A stretch of DNA of 64,000 bases from Halomonas huangheensis. GTDB taxonomy: Bacteria > Pseudomonadota > Gammaproteobacteria > Pseudomonadales > Halomonadaceae. The notes beneath the pieces were generated by a model, which had not been told where the DNA came from, made no database searches, and saw only the letters and a list, made by a program, of their open reading frames with translations. Positions 26,853-35,424 of this stretch are shown one piece after another; position 1 is the first letter of the stretch; the number at the start of each line of letters is the position of its first letter. Location of the stretch: assembly GCF_001431725.1 (NCBI RefSeq), contig NZ_CP013106.1, positions 3,534,001 to 3,598,000 on the forward strand, read 5' to 3'. A program made the translations under genes and the position numbers.

Positions 26853-27971
26853 ATGGAACAGTGTGCCCAGCAGCAGGAGGCCGCACGGCACAAGGCACCG
26901 CTTGACGCCTTGCAACGCAGCCTCGAGCAACAGGGCTTCGACATCACACGTGACCAGCTGCAGCCATTGCCCGATACCGGGTTAGCACACTGGCACGTGC
27001 GCTTACCACGCCCGCAGGGAACCACTCCGTCGAGAATCGAAGCCCACCATGGAGACTGGGTGGCACGTATTCCCAAACAGAGCCAGATGCAGCTCGACGC
27101 TGAACACAACCTGAACTATCAGGCTGCCTGTTTCGAACGCGCCCAGACTGGAGGCCATACTCCTCTGCTGTACGCTTGTCTGCCCTGCGATGCCCTACTA
27201 CCGCGTGGCGCTCTTCTGGTAGAGGCTATTGACGGACGTCAGCCCGACCTACCTGGCGATCTTCTGGCCATGGGCCGAACATTGGCCAGCCTACATGGAC
27301 AACCCCTGCCTCCAGAGACCCAGCGCCCACCACTCGGCTCTCCCACTGATCCCTGGCAGGACATGCGCCGCGAAATTCGTCATCAGTCGAAGTATCTGCG
27401 TCATGCTGGACTCAGCGCCGCCAGTATGCGAACTATCGAACGTGCTCTGGCCACACTCCCTGAGCACCTTGAACACCAGCGTGATGCCATCCGCCTGATC
27501 AGCTTCGATGCCCATCCCGGTAACTTTCTGATCGAGCCTGGCGGCCGTGCCGTACTGGTGGATCTCGAGAAGTGCCGCTACTCCTTCCCGGGCTTTGACC
27601 TGGCTCACCTGAGCCTCTATACCTCGACCACCTGGGATATCAACACTCGCGCCATCCTGTTCACCGAGGATATCGTAGCGCTCTATCAACGCTGGCAGGA
27701 ACAGATGGATGACGGCCGAGGAAGCCAGAGTTGGCAAGACCTGATTGCCTGTCGCCAGGCTATGTGGCTGTGGTCAGTCACCTGGTGCGCCAAGTGGAAA
27801 GCGACACAATGTCGGCTGGCTGACAGCACTCACAGCGGTGAAGACTGGTCCGCTCAACTCAGTGACGACGGCTTGATTCGCCATGTACGGGGTCGTGTCG
27901 ATCACTACCTCTCGCTGCCGATTCTCGAGCGCGTCATGCGCGAACTCGCGGAGCTTGCCGATGCTGCCTGA
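26853..27971 (+). CDS. aminoglycoside/choline-kinase-like phosphotransferase
   Basis: A 372-residue APH-superfamily kinase. The catalytic loop is visible as LISFDAHPGNFLIEP and the metal-binding Asp in AVLVDLEKCRYSFPGFDLAHLSLY. An N-terminal lobe with LEQQGFDITRDQLQPLPDTG matches the ATP-grasping part of the family. The substrate is unknown: choline, thiamine, sugar or a metabolite tied to the downstream transporter are all possible. Its predicted ECF promoter suggests stress-linked control. AGGAATGAGAC precedes the ATG. The downstream ABC operon starts after 138 bp. Confidence 0.82.
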   Translation: MEQCAQQQEAARHKAPLDALQRSLEQQGFDITRDQLQPLPDTGLAHWHVRLPRPQGTTPSRIEAHHGDWVARIPKQSQMQLDAEHNLNYQAACFERAQTGGHTPLLYACLPCDALLPRGALLVEAIDGRQPDLPGDLLAMGRTLASLHGQPLPPETQRPPLGSPTDPWQDMRREIRHQSKYLRHAGLSAASMRTIERALATLPEHLEHQRDAIRLISFDAHPGNFLIEPGGRAVLVDLEKCRYSFPGFDLAHLSLYTSTTWDINTRAILFTEDIVALYQRWQEQMDDGRGSQSWQDLIACRQAMWLWSVTWCAKWKATQCRLADSTHSGEDWSAQLSDDGLIRHVRGRVDHYLSLPILERVMRELAELADAA

Positions 27972-28109
27972 TTCACTCACCAGGTTATTCAGGATTTCCA
28001 GGCTCGCCAACCCAACCCTCTCCGGCCGACGCACTGAGTCTTTCGTTGCGATTGTTCAGACGAACGCCACCAGCATGAAGACACCTCCTACATCGACAAG
28101 GAAGCCGAC

Positions 28110-29342
28110 ATGATCCTATCTCGCCGCCGCGGATACCAAAGCCTGGCCAGCGCCATCGGCATTGCACTGCTGAGCACTTCCGCCATCGCCAACACCAGGG
28201 TCCTGTCCGAGGACTGGCAGGAAGTCGAGCAGCAAGCTCAAGGACAAAGTGTCTATTGGAACGCCTGGGGCGGTGATGCCAACGTCAACGCCTATATCGA
28301 GTGGGTCGCAGATCAACTCGATGAGCGCTGGGATATTGACCTGATCCACGTCAAACTCGATGACACCGCCGCTGCCGTATCACGAGTACTGGCCGAGAAA
28401 TCGGCCGGCAACAACGACCAGGGTGCCATTGATCTGATCTGGATCAATGGCGAGAACTTCGCGGCCATGAAGGCCAACGATCTGCTGTTCGGCCCTTATG
28501 CCGAACGCCTGCCCAACTTCGCGCTGACCAATCCCTCCGAGCATAAGGAGATGATCACCGACTTCACTATCCCCACCGAGGGTTATGAGTCTCCCTGGGG
28601 CAAGGCACAGCTGACGTTCTACTACGACAGTCAGCGCATCAAATCACCGCCACAGGATCTCACCGAGCTACTGGATTGGGCACAACAGAACCCTGGACGT
28701 TTTGCCTATCCGCTGGTGCCCGACTTTCACGGTTCTACCTTCCTCAAACAGGCACTGATCGAGCTCACCGACAATCCCGAGGTGCTGCAGCAGCCAGTTA
28801 CGGAGGCCGATGTAGAAGCCATTACCGCACCACTCTGGGAGTATCTCGACCAATTGCACCCGTATTCATGGCGGGAAGGTCGGCATTTTCCGGCATCAGG
28901 GCCCGAGTTGAAGAGCTTGATGGGAGATGGTGAGCTATCACTGGCCTTTACCTTCAATCCTGCGGAACCCGCCGCCGCCGTATCCAACTACCAGCTTCCG
29001 CCGTCAACACGCAGCTATGTCCTGAAAGATGGCACCATCGGCAATGTGCATTTCGTGGCAATTCCCTTCAATGCCAGCCACAAGGCAGCAGCAATGGTGA
29101 CAGCCAATTTCCTGTTGTCGCCCGAAGCTCAGGCATACAAGCAGCGCCTTGATGTGTGGGGCGATCCCACAGTACTCGACCTTGAGTTGCTGGATGATCA
29201 ACAACGCATGGCACTGACCCCCGCAGATGAGTCATCCGCTCGGCTGCCACCGGGAGCTCTGAGTAACACACTCCCCGAGCCGCACCCCAGCTGGATGGAG
29301 GCCGTCGAGGCAGGGTGGCTGAAGCGCTATGGCAGCCGCTGA
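28110..29342 (+). CDS. ynjB: ABC transporter substrate-binding protein, YnjB-like
   Basis: Periplasmic binding protein of 410 residues with signal peptide (SLASAIGIALLSTSAIA, then NTRVLSEDWQEV). The mature N-terminal region has GQSVYWNAWGGDANVNAYIEWV and further on GAIDLIWINGENFAAMKANDLLFGP, a strong YnjB pattern. It would feed the permease and ATPase encoded next. Transported substrate unknown; spermidine/putrescine- or thiamine-like compounds have been guessed from family similarity. AGGAAG precedes the ATG. The permease start overlaps the end by 14 nt. Confidence 0.88.
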   Translation: MILSRRRGYQSLASAIGIALLSTSAIANTRVLSEDWQEVEQQAQGQSVYWNAWGGDANVNAYIEWVADQLDERWDIDLIHVKLDDTAAAVSRVLAEKSAGNNDQGAIDLIWINGENFAAMKANDLLFGPYAERLPNFALTNPSEHKEMITDFTIPTEGYESPWGKAQLTFYYDSQRIKSPPQDLTELLDWAQQNPGRFAYPLVPDFHGSTFLKQALIELTDNPEVLQQPVTEADVEAITAPLWEYLDQLHPYSWREGRHFPASGPELKSLMGDGELSLAFTFNPAEPAAAVSNYQLPPSTRSYVLKDGTIGNVHFVAIPFNASHKAAAMVTANFLLSPEAQAYKQRLDVWGDPTVLDLELLDDQQRMALTPADESSARLPPGALSNTLPEPHPSWMEAVEAGWLKRYGSR

Positions 29343-31068
29343 CATTCCTGCTGTTGGTGATGGCCGACATCAGCGACATGGGTGGTCCCGGCTGGTCGCC
29401 TGGGCACCGATAGTCACGGTCATTGTGCTGGTCGGCCCGGTGGCTGCGGGGCTCCTCGGCGCCGCCGGACCTGCCTTCGGCTGGCTGCCGGCGCTGGGCG
29501 GCAATCAGTTCAGCATCAACCCATGGCGGGAATTATTTCAGGCACCGGGCCTCAGCAGCATGATCCGCCTGAGTCTGTTCACGGGCCTGGCAAGCACGAT
29601 CCTCGCGCTGATAATCGTGGTGCTGAGCATCGCGTCCTTCCTCGGCACGCCCGCCTTCAAGTGGATTCAACGCCTGCTATCGCCACTGCTGGCGGTACCA
29701 CACGCCGCCGCAGCCATCGGCATTGCCTTCCTGCTCGCCCCATCCGGGCTGGTGATGCGTTTGCTTTCACCAATGCTGACCGGTTTCGAGGTACCCGCGG
29801 ACTACCTGTTTCCCGGCGATCGTGCGGGTCTGGCATTGATTGCTGGCCTGGTGGTCAAGGAAGTCCCTTTCCTGCTACTCATGAGTCTGGCTGCATTACC
29901 GCAATGTCAGGCAGCTCAACGACGGCAGGTGGCACTGGCATTGGGTTATGCCCCGGTAACCGCTTTTTTCAAGGCAGTACTGCCTTCTCTCTACCCGCTG
30001 ATCCGACTACCGGTATACGCGGTCATCGCCTTTTCATCAGCCAACGTCGAGGTCGCCATGATCCTTGGCCCCTCGACACCACCACCGCTTGCGGTCAGCG
30101 TCGTTCACTGGCTAGCCGACCCGGACCTCAGTCAGCGTTTCATGGCATCTGCAGGCGCTCTACTGCAACTTGGCGTTACGCTTACAGCGTTACTGAGCTG
30201 GTGGTTACTGGAACGCATTGTTGTCTGGCTGAGTCGGCCACTACTGGAGGATGGCCAACGACGAACGGCCGCCAACCTTGGCAAGCTGCTGGGCGTTACC
30301 CTGAGTTGGACCAGCATAGGCCTATTGGTTGCTGGCCTCATTGGACTGATGCTGTGGTCAATGGCCGCCTGGTGGCCCTTCCCTTCGGCCTGGCCTGAAC
30401 CACTGACGTTTGACAACTGGCAACGTGCGCTGGGCGGGCTGACTCCTGCGACCCTGGATACACTGTGGGTAGCACTCTGCTCCTCGCTGATCGCCATTGT
30501 GCTGGTTATCGGCTGCCTGGAAAGTGAGACGGTCAATCGCACCCGCATGGGTAGGGGCGCAATGCTGATCCTCTATCTGCCGCTACTGGTTCCCCCGGTA
30601 GCCTTTCTACAGGGGTTGGTTCAGCTACAGGTGCAGCTCGCTATTCCCCCCGGAAAACTACCGGTGATTCTTGGCCACTGTCTGTTTGTGCTGCCTTACA
30701 TGTTTCTATCGCTGGCAGAGAGCTATCGACGCCTCGACCCACGCTGGTCACAACTCTCAGCCTCCCTGGGCCAATCACCGGCAATGACTTTCCTCCGAGT
30801 TCGTTTGCCTATGCTATTGGCACCGATTGCCGTAGCTCTGGCTATCGGCCTGGCCATCAGCATCGGCCAGTACCTGCCGACGCTGCTGCTCGGCGCGGGC
30901 CGCGTCGCCACCCTGACCACCGAGGCCGTGACGCTGGCCTCGGGCGGAGATCGCCGCCTGACCGCCGTTTATGCTCTGGCGCAGTTGATGCTACCCGCAC
31001 TGGGCTTTGCCCTTGCACTGGTGCTGCCGCGTCTGGTCTATCGCCACCGCCACGCACTGCGACACTGA
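29329..31068 (+). CDS. ynjC: ABC transporter permease, YnjC-like (two fused domains)
   Basis: Inner-membrane protein of 579 residues with about 12 helices, containing two binding-protein-dependent permease modules in one chain. The N-terminal domain includes IGIAFLLAPSGLVMRLLSP. The two EAA-like cytoplasmic loops are seen around QRRQVALALGYAPVTAFFKAVLP and DPRWSQLSASLGQSPAMTFLRVRLP. This duplicated arrangement is normal for YnjC. It overlaps the binding-protein gene. Confidence 0.88.
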   Translation: MAAADIPAVGDGRHQRHGWSRLVAWAPIVTVIVLVGPVAAGLLGAAGPAFGWLPALGGNQFSINPWRELFQAPGLSSMIRLSLFTGLASTILALIIVVLSIASFLGTPAFKWIQRLLSPLLAVPHAAAAIGIAFLLAPSGLVMRLLSPMLTGFEVPADYLFPGDRAGLALIAGLVVKEVPFLLLMSLAALPQCQAAQRRQVALALGYAPVTAFFKAVLPSLYPLIRLPVYAVIAFSSANVEVAMILGPSTPPPLAVSVVHWLADPDLSQRFMASAGALLQLGVTLTALLSWWLLERIVVWLSRPLLEDGQRRTAANLGKLLGVTLSWTSIGLLVAGLIGLMLWSMAAWWPFPSAWPEPLTFDNWQRALGGLTPATLDTLWVALCSSLIAIVLVIGCLESETVNRTRMGRGAMLILYLPLLVPPVAFLQGLVQLQVQLAIPPGKLPVILGHCLFVLPYMFLSLAESYRRLDPRWSQLSASLGQSPAMTFLRVRLPMLLAPIAVALAIGLAISIGQYLPTLLLGAGRVATLTTEAVTLASGGDRRLTAVYALAQLMLPALGFALALVLPRLVYRHRHALRH

Positions 31069-31088
31069 ATGCCGCTGAGGAAAGACAT

Positions 31089-31817
31089 ATGACCCGTCAG
31101 GACTTTCTATCCCCAGCTGAAAACGCATCGCCCCAGGTGCTGTATTTCGAGCAGGTTGAGCTGCACCTCGGCAACCAACCCATCGTCAAGCTGAACACCA
31201 GCATCACACCAGGTGAAGTCGTCAGCGTGATGGGCCCGTCCGGCGTCGGGAAATCGACACTGCTGGCCTTCGCTGCCGGCTTTCTGGCGCCGGTTTTCCG
31301 TGCCAGTGGTCGCGTGTGCCTCGGTGATACCGAGCTGACGCACCTTCCTGCCGAGGCCCGACGTCTGGGGCTGCTGTTTCAGGACCCATTGTTGTTCCCG
31401 CACCTGAGCGTAGGCGGTAATCTCGCCTTCGGAATGCCGCCAGGCACATCGCGCAGGCAGCGTCGCCAACAGATGGAGCAGGCATTGGCAGACATCGAGT
31501 TGAGTGGCTTCGCTTCGCGTGACCCCAGCACCCTATCCGGCGGACAACGCGCCAGGGTTGCCTTGATGCGCGTACTATTGTCGCAACCGCAAGCCATCCT
31601 GCTGGACGAACCCTTCTCGCGTCTGGATACCGCACTACGACATGAGATGCGCCAACTGGTGTTCGACAAGATTCGTCAATGTGGCCTGCCAGCGTTGATG
31701 GTGACACACGACGAAGCAGATGCAGCGCATGCGGGCGGCCCGGTGATCAACCTCACGCCACTGGCAGCCACTGCTGAGAACGACAGACCAACGCGAGGCT
31801 TGCATGCCTCCAGTTGA
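31089..31817 (+). CDS. ynjD: ABC transporter ATP-binding protein, YnjD-like
   Basis: ATPase of 242 residues. Walker A is GPSGVGKST, the signature is LSGGQRARVAL, Walker B is ILLDEPFSRLD, and the switch His is in VTHDEADA. GAGGAAA precedes the ATG, 20 bp after the permease. It overlaps the glycosyltransferase gene by 14 nt, so the transporter and the two sugar/nucleotide enzymes are one transcription unit. Confidence 0.93.
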   Translation: MTRQDFLSPAENASPQVLYFEQVELHLGNQPIVKLNTSITPGEVVSVMGPSGVGKSTLLAFAAGFLAPVFRASGRVCLGDTELTHLPAEARRLGLLFQDPLLFPHLSVGGNLAFGMPPGTSRRQRRQQMEQALADIELSGFASRDPSTLSGGQRARVALMRVLLSQPQAILLDEPFSRLDTALRHEMRQLVFDKIRQCGLPALMVTHDEADAAHAGGPVINLTPLAATAENDRPTRGLHASS

Positions 31818-32520
31818 GACGCCCCCTGCGCCACCCACTGCGCCATGCCTATCGATCATCGTGATCATGCTCAACGAGGCCAGCAGCATTCATGCACGTC
31901 TCGCAGCCCTTGCCCCGCTGCGCGACCAGGGCTGCGAACTGATTGTGGTCGACGGTGGCAGCCGGGATGATAGCGTCGAACAGGCTCTGCCATTGGCGGA
32001 CCAGCTTCTGGTCACTTCTGCTGGTCGTGCCCACCAGTTGAATGTCGGTGCCATGCAGGCCAACGCCGACTATCTGCTGTTTCTCCACGCAGATACCCAG
32101 CTGCCCGACGACGCCCTGATCGCCATCGAGCGCGGACTGAGTCGTCATGGCTGGGGGCGCTTCGACGTGCGTATCGACGGATGCTCCCGCTGGCTGTCAT
32201 TGATCGGCATGATGATCAATCTACGCTCTCGGCTTACCGGTATCGCTACCGGCGACCAGGCCATCTTCATGACACACGACTGGTGGAAAGAGGTCGGGGG
32301 TTTTCCCGAGCAACCACTGATGGAAGATATCGAGATATCACGATGCCTCAAACGCCTCGGAGCCCCCGCCTGCCTGAGCGTTCAAGTGGTGACTGATGGA
32401 CGCCGTTGGGAGCAGCATGGGGTATTCACAACCATATGGTTGATGTGGCGGTTGCGCTGGCGCTACTGGCGTGGCACCGACCCGGCCCAATTGGCCAGGG
32501 AGTACCGGGATGTGCGCTGA
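31804..32520 (+). CDS. glycosyltransferase family 2, TIGR04283-type
   Basis: GT-A-fold glycosyltransferase of 238 residues. The nucleotide-sugar region LSIIVIMLNEASSIHARLAAL, GCELIVVDGGSRDDSV and the FLHADTQLPDDALIAI motif match the family annotated in arsenosugar-type biosynthesis (TIGR04283). No arsenic-specific methylase or radical-SAM gene is visible, so the product is uncertain. It overlaps both neighbouring genes. A hydrophobic patch (WLSLIGMMINLRSRL) may be membrane-associating. Confidence 0.85.
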   Translation: MPPVETPPAPPTAPCLSIIVIMLNEASSIHARLAALAPLRDQGCELIVVDGGSRDDSVEQALPLADQLLVTSAGRAHQLNVGAMQANADYLLFLHADTQLPDDALIAIERGLSRHGWGRFDVRIDGCSRWLSLIGMMINLRSRLTGIATGDQAIFMTHDWWKEVGGFPEQPLMEDIEISRCLKRLGAPACLSVQVVTDGRRWEQHGVFTTIWLMWRLRWRYWRGTDPAQLAREYRDVR

Positions 32521-33172
32521 GACGGTTGTTGAACATAGCTCCCGAGGCCACTTCCCGCTGGCGATTCTGGCCAAGGCGCCGGTTCCCGGCAAGGCCAAGA
32601 CCCGGCTGATCCCCGCTCTGGGAGCCGAAGGAGCTGCCGCTCTGCAGGCTCAACTGATACGTCATACTCTGGCTACGGCCCTGCAGGCCACCAACGCTTC
32701 AGCCATTACTCTGTGGACGGCACTCGAGCACCGCCACCCCTTGTTTGTCGAACTGGCACAACAGACCGCTATAACGTTGAAAGCGCAACCTTCCGGCAAC
32801 CTTGGGGTACGCATGTATCATGCGCTGAGCGCCATGCAATCTCGGGGTGTACTGATCGGCACCGACTGCCCCATGCTCGATGCTGAGCTGCTACGACACT
32901 GCCAGCATTGCCTGGAACACGCCGATAGCGTGTTTCTTCCCGCCGAGGACGGTGGGTATGGACTGGTAGGCATGCGCCGGCCATCGCTGCACCCCTTCAC
33001 CGATATCGACTGGGGGACATCGGCGGTGATGGCGCAGACTCTGCGTCGACTCAAGCAAATACAGTGGTCGCACACCTGCCCCAGCACCGTCTGGGATGTC
33101 GACCGGCCTGATGATCTCGACAGACTCTACGCTCTGGACGAGAAGTTTCGCTGCGGAAAACAACACCTATGA
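32510..33172 (+). CDS. TIGR04282/DUF2064 glycosyltransferase-like protein
   Basis: A 220-residue DUF2064 protein of the cobalamin-type nucleotidyltransferase/GT-A group. LAILAKAPVPGKAKTRLIPALG, VLIGTDCPMLDAELLRHC and FLPAEDGGYGLVGMRR are the family motifs, including the Asp residues for metal and nucleotide binding. The gene begins inside the previous one at ATG 32510, preceded by GGGAG. It pairs with the TIGR04283 gene, as in many marine and halophilic genomes. Confidence 0.87.
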   Translation: MCAETVVEHSSRGHFPLAILAKAPVPGKAKTRLIPALGAEGAAALQAQLIRHTLATALQATNASAITLWTALEHRHPLFVELAQQTAITLKAQPSGNLGVRMYHALSAMQSRGVLIGTDCPMLDAELLRHCQHCLEHADSVFLPAEDGGYGLVGMRRPSLHPFTDIDWGTSAVMAQTLRRLKQIQWSHTCPSTVWDVDRPDDLDRLYALDEKFRCGKQHL

Positions 33173-33338
33173 CAGTCATACCATTCACGGAAATCACCTC
33201 ACGCCATTTGTGCGAAACTGCGAAGATGCTCGCGCCCAGCGAGAAACTACACTGGTCATGTGGCTGCCCTGACGAAGCCTCGGCGAGCGACGCACACATA
33301 CGCATGACAATGGGATGCAATGGATTGGAGATTTCATC

Positions 33339-33920
33339 GTGAGTGACGACACGCTTGAAGACCGCTATACGAAGTTGGCCAGGGTTCGGCCACGCCTATT
33401 ATCCTTCGCTCGCCTCCACTTACGCGATCATGCTGCCGCTGAAGATGCGGTGCAGGAAGCGCTGATTGCTGCGATAGAGAAGAATGACAGCTTTTCAGGC
33501 CGTTCAGGCTACGAGACCTGGGTGTTTGGTATTCTCAAGTACAAGCTTCTCGATCAAATGCGCCAGCAGAAGCGTCAGGGAAAGTGGGAGCCCTTTGACG
33601 AAGAGGCCGGTGATGAAGCCCTGGACCAGATGTTCAAACGTAGTGGAAGTTGGGCGCCAGGCGCAATACCGAAGGCTTGGGATGAGCCGGATCAAGCCCT
33701 GGAAAACCAGGCCTTCTGGCAGGTTTTTGACGCCTGCATGCTGTCATTACCGGAGAACGTCGCGCGTGTCTTCTCGCTACGCGAATTGATGGGATTGACC
33801 ACGGAACAGATCTGTCAGGAAATTGGCATCAAGGAAAACAACGCCTGGGTCATTCTCCATAGAGCACGCCTGAAGCTACGCTCTTGCATTGAGAAGGGAT
33901 GGATGGAGAACGCCGCATGA
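33339..33920 (+). CDS. ECF sigma factor
   Basis: RNA polymerase sigma factor of 193 residues from the GTG at 33339. Region 2 covers about 10-80 (LHLRDHAAAEDAVQEALIAAI, YETWVFGILKYKLLDQMR). Region 4 covers about 125-185 (LPENVARVFSLRELMGLTTEQICQEIGI and NAWVILHRARLKLRSC). An insert of about 40 residues joins them. An ATG at 33315 is also in frame, but GGAG at 33327-33330 favours the GTG. The anti-sigma gene overlaps its stop (ATGA). Candidate target promoters in this window share TGT(A/C)AGGA-N14/15-CGAC. Confidence 0.92.
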   Translation: MSDDTLEDRYTKLARVRPRLLSFARLHLRDHAAAEDAVQEALIAAIEKNDSFSGRSGYETWVFGILKYKLLDQMRQQKRQGKWEPFDEEAGDEALDQMFKRSGSWAPGAIPKAWDEPDQALENQAFWQVFDACMLSLPENVARVFSLRELMGLTTEQICQEIGIKENNAWVILHRARLKLRSCIEKGWMENAA

Positions 33921-34207
33921 TGATGTGCCGAGCCGCGACACGACTTATGTCCAAACAACTCGATGGTCCCCTCAGCGTCAGAGAGACCTTGACGCTGCGT
34001 GTTCATGTCATGATGTGCAAGGCCTGCCGCCGCTGCCAGCAACAATTCGGCATGCTGCATGACCTTGGAGATCCCTTCATCGATGCCCTGCCGGACAGTG
34101 ACGAGAATGCTCAACGACATCGGCAAGCCGTCGAACAGGCCAGAAAACTCTCCGACGACAGAAGCCAGCAAGCTCGCAGTGAAGGCAACGAGAACAACGA
34201 CACCTGA
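33917..34207 (+). CDS. zinc-finger anti-sigma factor
   Basis: A 96-residue cytoplasmic protein with a zf-HC2-like motif: H-x3-C-x2-C in RVHVMMCKACRRC, after the typical MMCRAATRLMSKQLDGPLSVRETLTL. There is no transmembrane helix, so it resembles soluble zinc-binding anti-sigma factors that release sigma on oxidation or metal stress. The start overlaps the sigma stop by 4 nt. The acidic, hydrophilic C-terminal tail (about 60-96) has no known fold. Confidence 0.85.
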   Translation: MMMCRAATRLMSKQLDGPLSVRETLTLRVHVMMCKACRRCQQQFGMLHDLGDPFIDALPDSDENAQRHRQAVEQARKLSDDRSQQARSEGNENNDT

Positions 34208-34276
34208 CACTATCTCGCGCGCCGTGGGCCGGCCTGAGTCGACACAGGATCACACGCCAGGCATCGAAAAACAGCT

Positions 34277-34302
34277 TGTAAGGATCACATCAACACAGCG
34301 AC
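34277..34302 (+). promoter_or_regulatory. ECF-type promoter of the DUF3047 gene (predicted)
   Basis: TGTAAGGA (34277-34284), 14 nt, CGAC (34299-34302), about 72 nt upstream of the DUF3047 start. It is the best match to the buf promoter pattern and lies just after the sigma/anti-sigma pair. Confidence 0.55.
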
Positions 34303-34374
34303 CAAGCACAGACACGACTGCGATAAATTCGCCTTCACCAATACCAGCGAGACCAATGCCAGCGAGAGAATCCG

Positions 34375-35043
34375 ATGGTCAATCATCCAGGCCTTCCGAC
34401 CCTAGCGGTGGTTACCGCACTGATGATCGTGGCCAGTCCACTGCAGGCCGCCGAGATATCCTTCTCACCACAATCCATACTCAACTGGCCGGAGAAATCC
34501 TTTGACGGCCATACCCAATATCAAATTGTCCAGCGTGATGGTGTCGCGGTCCTGCAGTCACGCGCCAACGGTCAGGCCTCGGCGCTCTACCTGGAGCGCG
34601 AGATCGATCTTCAGCGTACGCCCTGGTTGAAATGGTGTTGGCAGATCTCCGGCGTTCACCCCCAGCTCAACGAACGCACCAGGGCCGGCGATGACTACCC
34701 TGCGCGGGTTTACGTTGCACGCAGCACAGGGTTACTGCCGTGGCAGGTGGAGTCGGTCAACTACGTCTGGTCTTCCAACCAGCCCAGCGGTACCAGCTGG
34801 CCCAATGCCTTTACCGATAAGGCACAGTTGCTGGCGGTGGAAAGTGGCAGCGAGCGTGTCGGTCAATGGATGTCAGTGGTGCGCGATGTCAGGGCTGATT
34901 TCCGCGCCCTGTTCGGTAGCGATCCGCAAACCATTGACGGTATTGCACTGATGAGTGATGGCGACAACGCTGGTGTGGATGCCAGCGCCTGGTTCAGCCG
35001 ATTGGCCTTCTCATCCGATGCCAGACCTCTGAGCTGCCCCTGA
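34375..35043 (+). CDS. secreted DUF3047 protein
   Basis: A 222-residue periplasmic protein with a signal peptide (PTLAVVTALMIVASPLQA). DUF3047 features are the WPEKSFDGHTQYQIVQRDGV opening, LKWCWQISG, RAGDDYPARVYVA and GIALMSDGDNAGVDASAWF. The fold is probably a lectin-like beta sandwich, with function unknown. It lies downstream of the ECF pair and carries a matching promoter, so it is likely a target of that sigma. It converges with the TfoX-domain gene 27 bp away. Confidence 0.85.
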   Translation: MVNHPGLPTLAVVTALMIVASPLQAAEISFSPQSILNWPEKSFDGHTQYQIVQRDGVAVLQSRANGQASALYLEREIDLQRTPWLKWCWQISGVHPQLNERTRAGDDYPARVYVARSTGLLPWQVESVNYVWSSNQPSGTSWPNAFTDKAQLLAVESGSERVGQWMSVVRDVRADFRALFGSDPQTIDGIALMSDGDNAGVDASAWFSRLAFSSDARPLSCP

Positions 35044-35070
35044 TATGAAGACAGGACCAGCAACAACCAG

Positions 35071-35424
35071 CTAGCCCCCGACATTGCGCGAAGATCGAGT
35101 CTCGGGCGCGCGAGCTGCGGCCTCCAACCCCTGACGCGCCCAATCGAGCAGCTCATCCTGATCGTCGAATACCGTTTCCGGTGGTTCGTAATACGACAGT
35201 GCGACCTGTCGTCCACGAGTCACATAGGTAAAGGGAGGGCAATCATGCTCGGCAAAGCGAGCGACGTTATCCGCGTCCGCCTTGACATAAAGACGTCCAT
35301 CGCCACTGATCAAGGCAAACATGCGTCCGTCCTGAAACAGCCCCGCGCAGCCGAACATACGCCGCCTCGAGACAGGGCCCAGCGGCGCCAGTTGGTCAAT
35401 GAGGAAATCGGCTAGTTCAGACAT
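35071..35424 (-). CDS. TfoX N-terminal domain protein
   Basis: A 117-residue protein with a stand-alone TfoX-N domain (LADFLIDQLAPLGPVSRRRMFGCAGLF, RLYVKADADN, FTYVTRGRQVALSYYEPPETVF). The C-terminal competence domain of TfoX is absent, so a competence role cannot be claimed. The start lies 13 nt inside the HAD gene. The last 15 or so residues are a low-complexity tail. Confidence 0.85.
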   Translation of the reverse strand: MSELADFLIDQLAPLGPVSRRRMFGCAGLFQDGRMFALISGDGRLYVKADADNVARFAEHDCPPFTYVTRGRQVALSYYEPPETVFDDQDELLDWARQGLEAAARAPETRSSRNVGG

